A DNA stretch of 13,324 nt. Origin: Hyphomicrobium sp. Lineage in GTDB: Bacteria; Pseudomonadota; Alphaproteobacteria; Rhizobiales; Hyphomicrobiaceae. The DNA is taken from assembly GCA_030609245.1 (NCBI GenBank), contig JAUWCP010000046.1:1-13324 (forward strand), in the 5' to 3' direction. This document shows, piece by piece, positions 1 through 7,675 of the stretch. Numbering within the stretch: the first letter of the stretch is position 1; each line of letters begins with the position of its first letter. The notes under the pieces were generated by a model, which saw nothing but the letters and a program-made list of their open reading frames with translations, had not been told where the DNA came from and made no database searches. A program made the position numbers and the translations under genes.

Positions 1-1
1 C

Positions 2-424
2 GAGACCGGCTGGCCCTATATTCAGCATCGCGGTGGCGCGCCCGGCTTCGTTCGCGTGCTGGATCAGAAAACGATCGGATTTGCAGACTTTCGCGGCAAC
101 CGTCAGTACATCAGCGTTGGCAACCTGGAGACCAACGATCGCGTATCAATGATCCTCATGGATTATCCGAACCGTGCAAGGCTCAAAATTCTTGGCCGGG
201 CGCGCCTGGTTGGACTCGATGAGCAAGACATTCTCACCCGTTTATCGCTACCAGACTATCGGGCCGTCGTGGAGCGTGGTTTTTTAATCACCATCGAAGC
301 TTTCGACTGGAACTGCCCGCAGCACATCACGCCTCGGTTCACGCCGGCCGAGATCGAAAAGGCCGTAGCCCCGTTGCATAAACGCATCGCGGAACTCGAA
401 CAGATGCTGGGCAAGAAACCTTAG
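2..424 (+). CDS. Pyridoxamine 5'-phosphate oxidase-fold (FMN-binding) family protein, 5'-truncated
   Basis: The reading frame is open from base 2, so the gene begins outside the window. The visible 140 residues start ETGWPYIQHRGG and continue through GFADFRGNRQYISVGNL and MDYPNRARLKILGRA, a pattern I recognise from PNPOx-like split-barrel proteins that bind flavin and act on unidentified small substrates in the cytoplasm. A GTG at base 56 could be taken as a start, but the residues before it are already conserved family sequence, so it is internal. The C-terminal part (ITPRFTPAEIEKAV, then a charged helix KRIAELEQML) is typical of this subgroup. The gene ends TAG 9 bp before the DUF488 gene and is probably cotranscribed with it. 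The family is clear, but no specific substrate can be assigned. Confidence 0.85.
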   Translation, partial: ETGWPYIQHRGGAPGFVRVLDQKTIGFADFRGNRQYISVGNLETNDRVSMILMDYPNRARLKILGRARLVGLDEQDILTRLSLPDYRAVVERGFLITIEAFDWNCPQHITPRFTPAEIEKAVAPLHKRIAELEQMLGKKP

Positions 425-433
425 TCAGCACAA

Positions 434-790
434 ATGTGCTCCAAAGTGTATCGCATCAAGCGGATCTATGAGCCGGTCGCCAAGACCGACGGCTATCGCG
501 TTCTAGTGGAGCGCTTGTGGCCACGAGGTGTGACAAAGGCCGAAGCGGCTTTGCACGAGTGGCTGAAAGACGTCGCTCCGAGCCCGGATCTACGCAGATG
601 GTATGGTCACGATCTGGCCCGCTGGGAGGAATTCACGGAGCGCTATCGGGCGGAGTTAGCGGAGAAGCGGGACATTCTCGATCAGTTGCGTGCGTTGCGC
701 CGGCGTGGGCCAGTCACTCTGGTATTTGCCGCTAAGGACGAACAGCACAGCAGCGCCGCTGTCCTGAAGGATGTTCTTGAGGGCGACTAG
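434..790 (+). CDS. DUF488 family protein (YeaO-like)
   Basis: This 118-residue protein has the signature of the DUF488/YeaO family. Residues 21-32 read YRVLVERLWPRG, residues 52-64 contain LRRWYGHDLARW, and near the C-terminus TLVFAAKDEQHSSA (about 95-108) stands where family members have a TLxYxAKDxxHNxA motif. The length is normal for the family. The molecular function of the family is not established, and it is predicted to be a small cytosolic protein. ATG at 434 is used, 9 bp after the upstream stop. I see no strong Shine-Dalgarno there, so translation may be coupled to the upstream gene. Confidence 0.85.
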   Translation: MCSKVYRIKRIYEPVAKTDGYRVLVERLWPRGVTKAEAALHEWLKDVAPSPDLRRWYGHDLARWEEFTERYRAELAEKRDILDQLRALRRRGPVTLVFAAKDEQHSSAAVLKDVLEGD

Positions 791-967
791 ATCAATTATC
801 GGCCTACTGCAAATCACGCGAGAAAGACATCATCGAGCCAAGTCCTCTGAATCTCTGCGTTGAGGTTGAGGTGGAACTTCTAGTCGACGTTCAGATGAAG
901 CGGTGGTCGTCGATTGTAAGAATAGACCAATCGTGCGATCTAATATTCCGTAGGAAGGAATTATAAA
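791..967. other. Short intergenic region before the LysR gene
   Basis: This 177-bp stretch holds no convincing ORF or strong hairpin. It must contain the promoter of the LysR gene, or a read-through leader from the DUF488 gene. Its only clear element is the ribosome binding site at its 3' end. Confidence 0.5.
952..959 (+). promoter_or_regulatory. Shine-Dalgarno supporting the TTG start of the LysR gene
   Basis: AGGAAGGA lies 8 nt before TTG at 968. It is the strongest ribosome binding site on the plus strand here. It sits exactly where the LysR N-terminus (MDRFNELKVFV) is expected, which fixes the unusual TTG start. Confidence 0.75.
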
Positions 968-1909
968 TTGGATCGCTTCAACGAGCTTAAGGTCTTTGTC
1001 TCGGTCGCCGAGAGCGGCGGCTTTGCAAAGGCCGCTGCGCGTTTGCGCTCGTCACCTCCCGCTGTCACGCGAACTGTTGCCACGCTCGAGCAGCGGGTGG
1101 GAGTACAGCTCTTTAATCGCACAACACGCATGGTGAGTATGACCGAGGCCGGCCGCAGGTTCTTAGAGCACGCGCGTCGCATTTTGACCGATCTCGATGT
1201 CGCCGAGAGCGAGCTTGCCGGCGAGAGCACTATGCCCTCTGGTCATTTGACGATCACGTCTCCGGTCACAATGGGCAGAATGATGTTGCCGTCAATCGTG
1301 ACGGATTTCCTACATGCGCATCCCCATGTGACCGCGAAGGTCCTGCTGTTCGACCGCATCACAAACCTGATCGAGGAAGGCATCGACGTAGGCTTGCGCG
1401 TTGGACAGCTTCCCGATTCAAGCATTATTGCTCGCCACGTCGGAGAGGTTCGGCGCATCCTTGTCGCGAGCCCAGCATATCTTTCAAAGCATGGCAGGCC
1501 AAAGGACCCGACCGATCTCAAGCGCCATTCCGTGATTGCCTTCACTGGCCTTTTGCCGAACAGGGAATGGATCTTTGGCGAAGGCAAGACCGCCAGGCGG
1601 ATCACGCTTAAGCCTCGCTTCGAGATCAACGATGCCGCTGCAGCCATTGCAGCCGCGGAAGGCGGCGGGGGCATCACGATCGCATTATCGTACATGGTCG
1701 CCAATCACATCAGGGAGCGGCGGCTCCAACAGGTGCTCGAACCTTTTGCGCCGTCGGCCGTGCCAGTACAGCTGGTTTATCCGGAAAGCCGGTTGGTCGC
1801 CCCGAAGGTGCGCGCATTCGTCGACTTTGCGGCACCGAAACTGCGGTCAGCGCTACGGGGTCTCAATCCTTCCGCAAAAAAATCCGCAGTGGCGCCACGA
1901 AGGAGGTGA
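968..1909 (+). CDS. LysR-family transcriptional regulator
   Basis: The 313-residue protein has a LysR winged helix-turn-helix at residues 1-60: MDRFNELKVFVSVAESGGFA, then AAARLRSSPPAVTRTVATLE, then LFNRTTRMVSMTEAG. A linker helix follows, then a type-2 periplasmic-binding-protein effector domain at about 90-300, starting GHLTITSPVTMGRMMLPSIV. The sequence GIDVGLRVGQLPDSSIIARHVG is typical of the CrgA/DsdC-like branch that regulates many catabolic or efflux genes. The start is TTG with a good Shine-Dalgarno. Unlike many LysR genes it has no divergently transcribed target next to it: the upstream gene runs in the same direction, and the downstream biotin operon is convergent. Its target and effector therefore cannot be read from context. 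The basic C-terminal tail (KKSAVAPRRR) is an unremarkable extension. Confidence 0.93.
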   Translation: MDRFNELKVFVSVAESGGFAKAAARLRSSPPAVTRTVATLEQRVGVQLFNRTTRMVSMTEAGRRFLEHARRILTDLDVAESELAGESTMPSGHLTITSPVTMGRMMLPSIVTDFLHAHPHVTAKVLLFDRITNLIEEGIDVGLRVGQLPDSSIIARHVGEVRRILVASPAYLSKHGRPKDPTDLKRHSVIAFTGLLPNREWIFGEGKTARRITLKPRFEINDAAAAIAAAEGGGGITIALSYMVANHIRERRLQQVLEPFAPSAVPVQLVYPESRLVAPKVRAFVDFAAPKLRSALRGLNPSAKKSAVAPRRR

Positions 1910-2053
1910 GCATAGGAAACGCTTCATTCACCTCTCGCGCAGACCGCTCTGGTCCTTTGATGGCGCATCACTTCCCCAATCGCTAGTCTCTAGTGCTTCG
2001 GCGGGACGCTAAATGAGCGAGGTGAGCGGGCGTTGCACCGGAATACTCTGATG

Positions 2054-2123
2054 TCCGCTTCGGGCACATAGCGGAAATTTTGTGCACCCGGCCGCATGTC
2101 CGCTTTCGGGGGTAAAGCGGACA
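2054..2123. repeat. Two tandem 'TCCGCT...AGCGGA' palindromic repeat units
   Basis: The second unit is a perfect 10-bp stem, TGTCCGCTTT (2097-2106) and AAAGCGGACA (2114-2123), with a 7-nt loop CGGGGGT. The first unit is a degenerate version with stem TCCGCT (2054-2059) and AGCGGA (2070-2075). Hairpins built on TGTCCGCTTTCGGG are, from my general knowledge, common dispersed repeats in Rhizobiales intergenic regions. I cannot verify their copy number here. Confidence 0.65.
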
Positions 2124-2201
2124 CTTGCGTGGAGCCCGCTCCTCTATGTGATGCATGGACGGCGGACCCGAAGTCGCCAAACCGCCCCACCGTTTCACAC
2201 A

Positions 2202-2293
2202 TGTCATCCCGGCACTTGTTGCCAGGATCCAAAGTGCAGCCGGGTGCAGCGCGTGTGGATGGATGGATCCCGGGGACAAGCCCCGGGATGACA
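2202..2293. repeat. Rhizobiales-type 'GTCATCCCGG' long palindromic element
   Basis: The outer arms TGTCATCCCGG (2202-2212) and CCGGGATGACA (2283-2293) form an 11-bp stem. Nested inside the right arm is a tight hairpin with stem ATCCCGGGG (2267-2275) and CCCCGGGAT (2281-2289) and loop ACAAG. GGATCC occurs in both arms. This is the well-known look of the dispersed palindromic elements scattered through Rhizobiales genomes. It probably terminates or stabilises the 3' ends of the flanking convergent transcripts. Confidence 0.75.
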
Positions 2294-2320
2294 GTCGTGC
2301 GGTGCGCGGCCCCCCTCACC

Positions 2321-2372
2321 TCATGCCGGAGGCATGACTTCGCCTCTCCATATTTCGCATGACTTCGTCATG
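2321..2372. repeat. Pair of small hairpins (CATGCC/GGCATG and CATGAC/GTCATG)
   Basis: TCATGCC (2321-2327) pairs with GGCATGA (2331-2337) over a 3-nt loop. CATGAC (2358-2363) pairs with GTCATG (2367-2372) over TTC. The adjoining GGAATGACG suggests this is a remnant of another dispersed palindromic element. It lies 46 bp beyond the bioZ stop and may act as the operon's 3' end. Confidence 0.55.
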
Positions 2373-2418
2373 ACGCCGCCGGAATGACGTTGCGGGTGGG
2401 TTGGCGGGCACGCGTCAC

Positions 2419-3408
2419 CTAGAACCCAAAGACAACCGCGCCGCCGGTGAACCCTGCGCCCGCCGCGCACATCAGGAGGCGCTCGCCGTGCGCCAATTGC
2501 TTCTGCTGCGCTGAGAGCGATAGGGAAAGCGGGATCGTTGCGGCCGAGCTGTTGCCGTAGTCGGCAATGGTTGAGATGACCTTGCTCTCAGGCACGTCGA
2601 GGTGATGCGCGACGGCAGCGATGAGCCGCCCATTCGCCTGGTGGGGCACGAAGCGGTCGATGTTGACGATAGTGAGTTCGGCGCGGGCAAGCGCTTTGCG
2701 CGATGTGGCGACCATCATATCGACGGCCTTCGTGAACACAGCTTTGCCATCGGACATGACCATCAGCGTCTCATCGGCAATGTCGGGTTCAAAGGGACGG
2801 CGGCTGCCGCCGGCCGGGATTTTGATCAGATCGTAGCCACTGCCGTCGGCAGATAGGTGTGCGCCGAGGACACCCGCGTTCGGCCGATCCGTGGGCGCAA
2901 GCACGACGGCGCCCGCCGCGTCGGCAAACAGTGCAGAGGTGCCGGCGTCAGTCGCATCGATGCGGCGTGAAAGAATGTTCGCACCAACGACGAGCACGGG
3001 TGCGCGTTGGGTGCGCACGAAGCCGTCGGCCAGTGTCAGCGCATAGAGGAAGCCTGCGCACGCGCCCGCCATGTCGATGCCGCCCGAGTTCGTGAGCGCA
3101 AGTCGATGAGCGAGGAGAGGCGCAGAGGGTGGCAGGAGGTGGTCGGGCGTGCTGGTGGCAAGCAACGTCAGCGCTACGGTCGAGCGGTCGATGCCAGCCG
3201 TTTCCAGGGCCATGTCGCTGGCTTTTACAGCTATGTCGGTAAGGGCTTCGTTGCGCGCCGCATACCGGCGCTCCCTGATCCCGGTGCGGCGTTCAATCCA
3301 GCCAGCCTCTAACCCCAAACGCTGCTCAATCTCGCCATTTCCCACGCGCCGCTCCGGCGCATAGTGCCCAAGACCAATGATTTCGCAGCCCATGGAACCT
3401 TCGCTCAC
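2419..3408 (-). CDS. bioZ: BioZ, 3-oxoacyl-ACP synthase III-like enzyme of biotin synthesis
   Basis: The 329-residue protein is a KAS III (FabH-like) thiolase-fold enzyme. The catalytic triad is complete: Cys117 in DMAGACAGFLYAL, His256 in FVPHQANG, and Asn286 in YGNSSAATIP. The position as last gene after bioBFDA matches the bioBFDAZ operon of Agrobacterium. There BioZ is reported to condense glutaryl-CoA with malonyl-ACP, giving the precursor of pimeloyl-ACP and bypassing BioC/BioH. That function is inferred from family and operon position, since a housekeeping FabH would look similar in motif. The start is GTG at 3408, overlapping the bioA stop (GTGA), which suggests translational coupling. 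An alternative is ATG at 3393 (MGCEIIGLGHY), preceded by GAAGG, so the first five residues are uncertain. Length is normal for the family. Confidence 0.88.
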   Translation of the reverse strand: MSEGSMGCEIIGLGHYAPERRVGNGEIEQRLGLEAGWIERRTGIRERRYAARNEALTDIAVKASDMALETAGIDRSTVALTLLATSTPDHLLPPSAPLLAHRLALTNSGGIDMAGACAGFLYALTLADGFVRTQRAPVLVVGANILSRRIDATDAGTSALFADAAGAVVLAPTDRPNAGVLGAHLSADGSGYDLIKIPAGGSRRPFEPDIADETLMVMSDGKAVFTKAVDMMVATSRKALARAELTIVNIDRFVPHQANGRLIAAVAHHLDVPESKVISTIADYGNSSAATIPLSLSLSAQQKQLAHGERLLMCAAGAGFTGGAVVFGF

Positions 3409-4685
3409 GACGCTGCCCAGCGATCAACTTGGTCCGCAGCGTCGCCGATCGCGTTATAGACCTGATCCAACTCCGCCTCAGAGATGCAATAGGGCGGCAT
3501 GACGTAGATCGTGTTGCCGAGCGGGCGCAGCAATACGTTTCGCTCCAGGAAGAATGCATAGAGCTTTGGGCCGATCGCAGCCAGATAACCAGCATCAGGT
3601 GCTTTGAGTTCAAATGCTACGATGGTGCCGAGCTGGCGAACGTTCCTAAAGCGCGTATCAGTGCGCAAGGTTCCCCGGTGTTTGGTCTGGAGTTGGGTAA
3701 GGTTCACGATGCGCTCTGCAACGGGTTCCCTCTTCCACACGTCAAGGTTAGCCGCGGCGGCGGCGCAGGCGATGGGGTTGGCCGTGTACGAGCTCGAATG
3801 AAAGAAGGTCTTGGTGCGGTCGGTTGAGCGATGCGCCTCAAAGATCTTTTGTGGGCACAGCGTGACGGCGAGTGGTACCGATCCTCCGGTCAGGCCTTTG
3901 GCGAGGCACATAATGTCGGGCTCCACGTTCGCCCGCTCGCATGCGAAGAGCGTGCCCGCCCGGCCCCAGCCAGTCATCACTTCGTCGGCGATGAAGAACA
4001 CGCCATAGGCCTCGCACACGCGCTTCATCTCGGTCAGAACGTGCGCAGGATACGTCAGCATGCCACCTGCGCCCAGTATGAGCGGTTCAACAACGAGTGC
4101 TGCGACCGAGCCTTCCGCACATACGGCATCGAGGACGTCGATGGTGTCCTGCGTATGCCCTGCCGAGGGAAAGGGGATGCGCCCAACCTCGAACAACAGG
4201 GGCGCATAGGGGGCATTAAATAGGGTGCGCGCGCCTACCGACATGCCGCCGAATGTATCGCCGTGATAGGCGTGCTCCAACGCTAAGATGCGATGGCGCG
4301 GCTCGCCGATGTTGTGCCAGTAGCCAAGCGCCATCTTGATCGCCACTTCCACCGACGTGGAGCCGCTATCGGAGAAAAAGACGTGAGAAAGACCCCGCGG
4401 CGCTAACTCGATAAGGCTCCGGGCGAGGCGCTCGGCGGGCTCGTGCGTGAAGCCCGCAAAGATCACTTGGTCGAGGCGGTCGGCCTGCTCCTTGATTGCG
4501 GCGACGATTGGCGGGTAGCGGTGGCCATGAGTTATCACCCACCAGGACGAGATCGCGTCAAGGATGCGGTTCCCGCCCGGCGTCTCGAGCCAAGCGCCCT
4601 CGCCGCGCGCAATCTCTATCATTTCCGGCTGGAGCGCGTGTTGCGTGAAGGGATGCCAGATAGGCGACGAATCGCGCGCGGTCAT
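3405..4685 (-). CDS. bioA: Adenosylmethionine-8-amino-7-oxononanoate aminotransferase (DAPA synthase)
   Basis: BioA transfers an amino group from S-adenosylmethionine to 8-amino-7-oxononanoate (KAPA), giving 7,8-diaminononanoate. It is a PLP enzyme of the class III aminotransferase fold. The 426 residues start MTARDSSPIWHPFTQHA. They show the BioA-specific SSWWV (46-50), HAYHGDTFGGMSVG (138-151), the cofactor aspartate in FIADEVMTGWGR (Asp234), and the Schiff-base lysine in CLAKGLTGG (Lys263). The frame stays open upstream to 4961, but that part overlaps bioD in another frame. The ATG at 4685 overlaps the bioD stop as ATGA and gives the family N-terminus. The third step of the late pathway is thus directly coupled to its neighbours BioF (substrate) and BioD (product). 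Confidence 0.96.
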   Translation of the reverse strand: MTARDSSPIWHPFTQHALQPEMIEIARGEGAWLETPGGNRILDAISSWWVITHGHRYPPIVAAIKEQADRLDQVIFAGFTHEPAERLARSLIELAPRGLSHVFFSDSGSTSVEVAIKMALGYWHNIGEPRHRILALEHAYHGDTFGGMSVGARTLFNAPYAPLLFEVGRIPFPSAGHTQDTIDVLDAVCAEGSVAALVVEPLILGAGGMLTYPAHVLTEMKRVCEAYGVFFIADEVMTGWGRAGTLFACERANVEPDIMCLAKGLTGGSVPLAVTLCPQKIFEAHRSTDRTKTFFHSSSYTANPIACAAAAANLDVWKREPVAERIVNLTQLQTKHRGTLRTDTRFRNVRQLGTIVAFELKAPDAGYLAAIGPKLYAFFLERNVLLRPLGNTIYVMPPYCISEAELDQVYNAIGDAADQVDRWAAS

Positions 4686-5323
4686 GACGGCTTCTCCACG
4701 ACAAAGTCGGCGCGGCGGAAGTGGGCGTCGAAGGCTGCGTGCAAAGTTGAGACGTCCAGTGGATCGAGATGCGGGAGCCGGCCGAGGCAGCGTACCTGAC
4801 CCAATTCGACGATGGCGCGCTCCGACTCTGCGTTCTCCTCGCCAATGAACGCAATCCCAAGTAAGGGCAGCGCGCGGCGCTTCAAGGCCTCGATCGACAG
4901 CAGACTGTGATTGATGGTGCCGAGCTTGGTCGACGCACACAGGATCACGGGTGCGCCCCAAAAGGCGAACAGGTCGATCTGTAAAACGTGCCGTGTCAGG
5001 GGCACCATGAGACCGCCAGCTCCTTCGATCACGAGGGGCAGACGCGTATCGGGCGGGGCCAGCGTGTCGACATCGATTTCAAGGCCATCGCGTTTGGCGG
5101 CCACGTGCGGTGAAGCCGGTGTTGCGAGCCTGTAGGCTTCGGGCAAAATGCGATCTTCCGAAAGTCCTGACAGCCGCCGCACGACCTCTGAATCGGTCTC
5201 GCCGGTCAGGCCCGCCTGCACCGGCTTCCAATAGATCCCATCGAGCGCGCGCACGAGCGCGGCGGCAAACACCGTTTTGCCTATGCCGGTATCGGTGCCG
5301 GTCACGATGAAACATGGCCTCAT
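4682..5323 (-). CDS. bioD: Dethiobiotin synthetase
   Basis: BioD closes the ureido ring of dethiobiotin from 7,8-diaminononanoate, CO2 and ATP. The 213-residue protein begins MRPCFIVTGTDTGIGKT, with the P-loop at residues 9-17 (Lys16). It has the conserved YWKPVQAG (Lys33) and the IEGAGGLMVPL segment (99-109) that binds Mg-ATP and substrate. The length is typical. The open frame extends upstream to 5560, but that is bioF in another frame. The ATG at 5323 overlaps the bioF stop by 4 nt (ATGA). The C-terminus overlaps the bioA start in the same way, so bioF, bioD and bioA are probably translationally coupled. Confidence 0.96.
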   Translation of the reverse strand: MRPCFIVTGTDTGIGKTVFAAALVRALDGIYWKPVQAGLTGETDSEVVRRLSGLSEDRILPEAYRLATPASPHVAAKRDGLEIDVDTLAPPDTRLPLVIEGAGGLMVPLTRHVLQIDLFAFWGAPVILCASTKLGTINHSLLSIEALKRRALPLLGIAFIGEENAESERAIVELGQVRCLGRLPHLDPLDVSTLHAAFDAHFRRADFVVEKPS

Positions 5324-6453
5324 GGCGCGAGCCTCGCTTGCTCCTCGGCCAGGGCCGCTGCCATCGCCGCAACGCGCTCCTCTGTGACGTTGAGTGTTAC
5401 TGAGATGCGCAAGCGCGCGGTGCCCTCCGGCACAGTGGGCGGGCGTATCGCGCGAATGTCGAAACCACGCGCTTGCATCGCGGAAGCGAGCCGGATTGCA
5501 CGTTCGTTGACGCCAACAATCACGGGTTGGATCTGCGAGCCCGATGGCGCAACGCCGCACTGCGCAGCGAGCTGCTCAGCTGCGAATGCTACGAGCTTCT
5601 GCAACCGCTCGCGCCGGCCGTTATCGAAACGGCAAATCATAAGGGAGGCGCGCACGAGGGCCGTGATCAGCGGCGACGGCGCGGTTGCATAGATGAAGGG
5701 GCGACAGCGATTGATGAGATAGTCGCATAGCACCTTCGGCCCCAACACCAGCGCGCCCATCACACCGAGCGCCTTGCCGCACGTGTGCAATGTGATCAAG
5801 TCGGCGCGGCCTTCAAGGCCAGCGCTGAGCCCGCGTCCGTCGGGCCCGAGGACCCCGGTCGCATGCGCCTCGTCGACGATGAGAAGACCACCGTGCCGCT
5901 CCGCAATCTCAATTAGGTCGCCCAACGGCGCACGGTCGCCGTCCATGCTGTAAAGGCTCTCAACCGCAATCCAGGGCGTGCCCGTAGCGCCAGCTGCGCG
6001 CCAATCCTTGATTGCGTCCTCGAAGGAGGCCGCATCGTTATGGTGCGCCTCGGCACGCTCCGCCTTGCTGGCGCGCATGCCGTCATGAACGCTGGCGTGG
6101 ATCAATGCATCGTGTACGATTAGGTCACCGCGCTGGGGCAGCGTTGAGAAAAGCGCGACATTGGCCATGAAGCCGCTGCCGAAGAACAGCGCGCTTTCCG
6201 CCTGAAAAAAGGCCGCAGCTTCTGTCTCGAGCGCCTCATGCTCGCGATCATTTCCGCGCAACAGCCGCGAGCCGCCAGCGCCTACACTCACGCCGCGCTC
6301 AAGTGCAGCGCGTGCCGCGTCGATCAGCTCTGGTGCCGACGCAAGCGCCAAATAGTCGTTCGAGGCGAAGTCTGCGCCTGCGCGCGGTTGCAACGCGCGA
6401 TGACGGCCGCGTCGTGCCAGCGCCTGGAGCGCACGTTCATGACTTTTGTGCAT
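5320..6453 (-). CDS. bioF: 8-amino-7-oxononanoate synthase (KAPA synthase)
   Basis: BioF condenses pimeloyl-ACP (or -CoA) with L-alanine, releasing CO2, and is the first late step of biotin synthesis. It belongs to the alpha-oxoamine synthase group of PLP enzymes. In the 377-residue protein I see FASNDYLALA (29-38), VGAGGSRLLRGN (57-68), the cofactor-binding VDEAHATGVLG (193-203), and the Schiff-base lysine in HTCGKALGVMG (Lys227). The start is ATG at 6453 (MHKSHERAL), which lies inside the last codons of bioB (17-nt overlap). An upstream in-frame start at 6522 would add 23 residues lying entirely within bioB and is not favoured. The end overlaps bioD by 4 nt. Confidence 0.95.
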   Translation of the reverse strand: MHKSHERALQALARRGRHRALQPRAGADFASNDYLALASAPELIDAARAALERGVSVGAGGSRLLRGNDREHEALETEAAAFFQAESALFFGSGFMANVALFSTLPQRGDLIVHDALIHASVHDGMRASKAERAEAHHNDAASFEDAIKDWRAAGATGTPWIAVESLYSMDGDRAPLGDLIEIAERHGGLLIVDEAHATGVLGPDGRGLSAGLEGRADLITLHTCGKALGVMGALVLGPKVLCDYLINRCRPFIYATAPSPLITALVRASLMICRFDNGRRERLQKLVAFAAEQLAAQCGVAPSGSQIQPVIVGVNERAIRLASAMQARGFDIRAIRPPTVPEGTARLRISVTLNVTEERVAAMAAALAEEQARLAP

Positions 6454-7471
6454 AGGCCCGCGCGCCTGAGCGCGGCTTGGTTTCGAGCGGCTTGAGGCCG
6501 AGTTTCGCGAAGAGTACGGCATCAGAGTCTTCGTCGGGGTTATCCGCTGTCAGTAGCGTCTCGCCGGCAAAGATCGAATTGGCACCGGCAAAGAAGCACA
6601 ACGCCTGCGTCTCGTCGCTCATCTCCGTGCGGCCGGCTGATAAGCGCACATACGACTTTGGCATCATGATGCGGGCAAGTGCGATTGTACGCACAAACGA
6701 GATGGGATCGATTGTCTTCGTGTCCTGAAGGGGCGTACCCGAGATGGCGATGAGCATATTGATGGGAACGCTCTCTGGTTGCTGGGGCAGGGTAGCCAGC
6801 GTCACCAGCATGTCGACGCGGTCCTCCGGCGTCTCCCCCATGCCGATAATTCCACCTGAGCATACCTTGATGCCGGCCTCGCGTACGCGGTCCAGCGTGT
6901 CGAGCCTGTCGGCAAAGCTACGCGTTGTAATGATCTCGCTGTAGTAGCGCTCGGAAGTATCGATGTTGTGGTTGTAGTAGTCGAGCCCAGCAGATTTGAG
7001 CATCAGAACATCGTCATCGGAAAGCATGCCAAGCGTCATGCAGGTTTCCAATCCGAGCGCCTTTACTTCTTTGACCATGGCGCACAGGGCGTCCATGTCG
7101 CGGCCTTTGGGCGAGCGCCAAGCCGCGCCCATGCAATACCGGGTGGCGCCTGCTGCACGCGCTTTGCGCGCCTCATTCAAGACCTGCTCGACTTCCATGA
7201 GTTTCGAGGCGGAAAGGCCGGTTGCGTGACGCGCGGACTGGTTGCAATAACCGCAGTCCTCCGGGCAACCTCCGGTCTTGATGCTCAGGAGCTGGCTCTT
7301 CTGAATTGTATTGGGCTCGAAGTGACGGCGGTGCGTCGTATGAGCCAAGAACAGAAGATCGTTAAACGGGGCGTCATAGAGGGCCTGGGCCTCCGCGCGC
7401 GTCCAATCGTGGCGCACACTGTGATCGGCTTCAGCGCCCGAAGAACGGGCCTCCGCCGTTCGCAAGTCCAT
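6437..7471 (-). CDS. bioB: Biotin synthase (radical SAM)
   Basis: BioB inserts sulfur into dethiobiotin to make biotin, the last step of the pathway. The 344 residues contain the radical-SAM [4Fe-4S] motif GGCPEDCGYC (Cys69, Cys73, Cys76). The ligands of the auxiliary [2Fe-2S] cluster are all present: Cys113 (RYCMGAAWR), Cys144 (ETCMTLG), Cys204 (KVCSGGIIGMGE) and Arg276 (YVRLSAGR). These sit at a constant offset of 16 from the E. coli numbering. The substrate-binding YNHNIDTS is at 166-173. ATG at 7471 is chosen because GGAGAAAG precedes it by 7 nt; the frame is open to 7555 without such support. It is the first gene of the bioBFDAZ operon and overlaps bioF by 17 nt. Confidence 0.97.
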   Translation of the reverse strand: MDLRTAEARSSGAEADHSVRHDWTRAEAQALYDAPFNDLLFLAHTTHRRHFEPNTIQKSQLLSIKTGGCPEDCGYCNQSARHATGLSASKLMEVEQVLNEARKARAAGATRYCMGAAWRSPKGRDMDALCAMVKEVKALGLETCMTLGMLSDDDVLMLKSAGLDYYNHNIDTSERYYSEIITTRSFADRLDTLDRVREAGIKVCSGGIIGMGETPEDRVDMLVTLATLPQQPESVPINMLIAISGTPLQDTKTIDPISFVRTIALARIMMPKSYVRLSAGRTEMSDETQALCFFAGANSIFAGETLLTADNPDEDSDAVLFAKLGLKPLETKPRSGARAYAQKS

Positions 7472-7478
7472 TTTTGCT

Positions 7479-7486
7479 CTTTCTCC
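7479..7486 (-). promoter_or_regulatory. Shine-Dalgarno of bioB
   Basis: On the minus strand GGAGAAAG is followed after 7 nt by the ATG at 7471. It decides this start over the upstream in-frame one at 7555. Confidence 0.7.
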
Positions 7487-7604
7487 GGTGAGGGGGCGGG
7501 ATGCAAGCGCGATCCACACGCCAGATGTTTGCACCGGCAAGGGGCGACCTCGCAAGGACTATCATCCTAGGCATGGAGCTGTTGCGCCTAGTAGCAAATA
7601 CGAA

Positions 7605-7639
7605 GAGCCCCGCCGAGGGGGAAATGCTCGGCGGGGCTC
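7605..7639 (-). terminator. Strong GC-rich hairpin upstream of bioB (terminator or attenuator candidate)
   Basis: The arms GAGCCCCGCCGAG (7605-7617) and CTCGGCGGGGCTC (7627-7639) form a perfect 13-bp stem with a 9-nt loop. On the minus strand the stem is followed by TTCGTATTTGC, moderately T-rich, so it could end a minus-strand transcript that starts further upstream. It lies 133 bp before the bioB start. It could therefore be an attenuator in the bio leader, or the 3' end of a separate small RNA. The T tract is weak, so the direction is inferred. Confidence 0.5.
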
Positions 7640-7657
7640 CTGGACTAGCCTGAGCAA

Positions 7658-7675
7658 GCAGGCGGCTACGCCTGC
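7658..7675. repeat. Second hairpin of the bio leader region
   Basis: GCAGGCG (7658-7664) and CGCCTGC (7669-7675) form a 7-bp stem around a GCTA loop, 18 bp from the stronger hairpin. A weaker pairing, CGCCAG with CTGGTG near 7709-7734, lies further upstream of bioB. Together they suggest structured RNA, but I recognise no named family. Confidence 0.4.

Larger units (their letters stand above)
1910..2418. other. Non-coding repeat-rich region between convergent LysR gene and bioZ
   Basis: This 509-bp stretch lies between two convergent genes. ORFs of 60-109 codons can be drawn on both strands, but they run through palindromic repeats and resemble no protein I recognise. Three groups of hairpins (listed separately) occupy bases 2054-2372. 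They are the most likely transcription stop for both converging units. I see no clean stem followed by a long T run. Confidence 0.7.

Noticed and set aside
1983..2362. Several ORFs of 60-109 codons on both strands
   Set aside because: They pass through palindromic repeats, resemble no family, and overlap one another. They are treated as non-coding.
4686..4961. Upstream extension of the bioA frame to 4961
   Set aside because: It lies wholly within bioD in another frame, and BioA-like sequence begins at the ATG at 4685.
5324..5560. Upstream extension of the bioD frame to 5560
   Set aside because: It lies inside bioF in another frame, and the BioD N-terminus with the P-loop begins at 5323.
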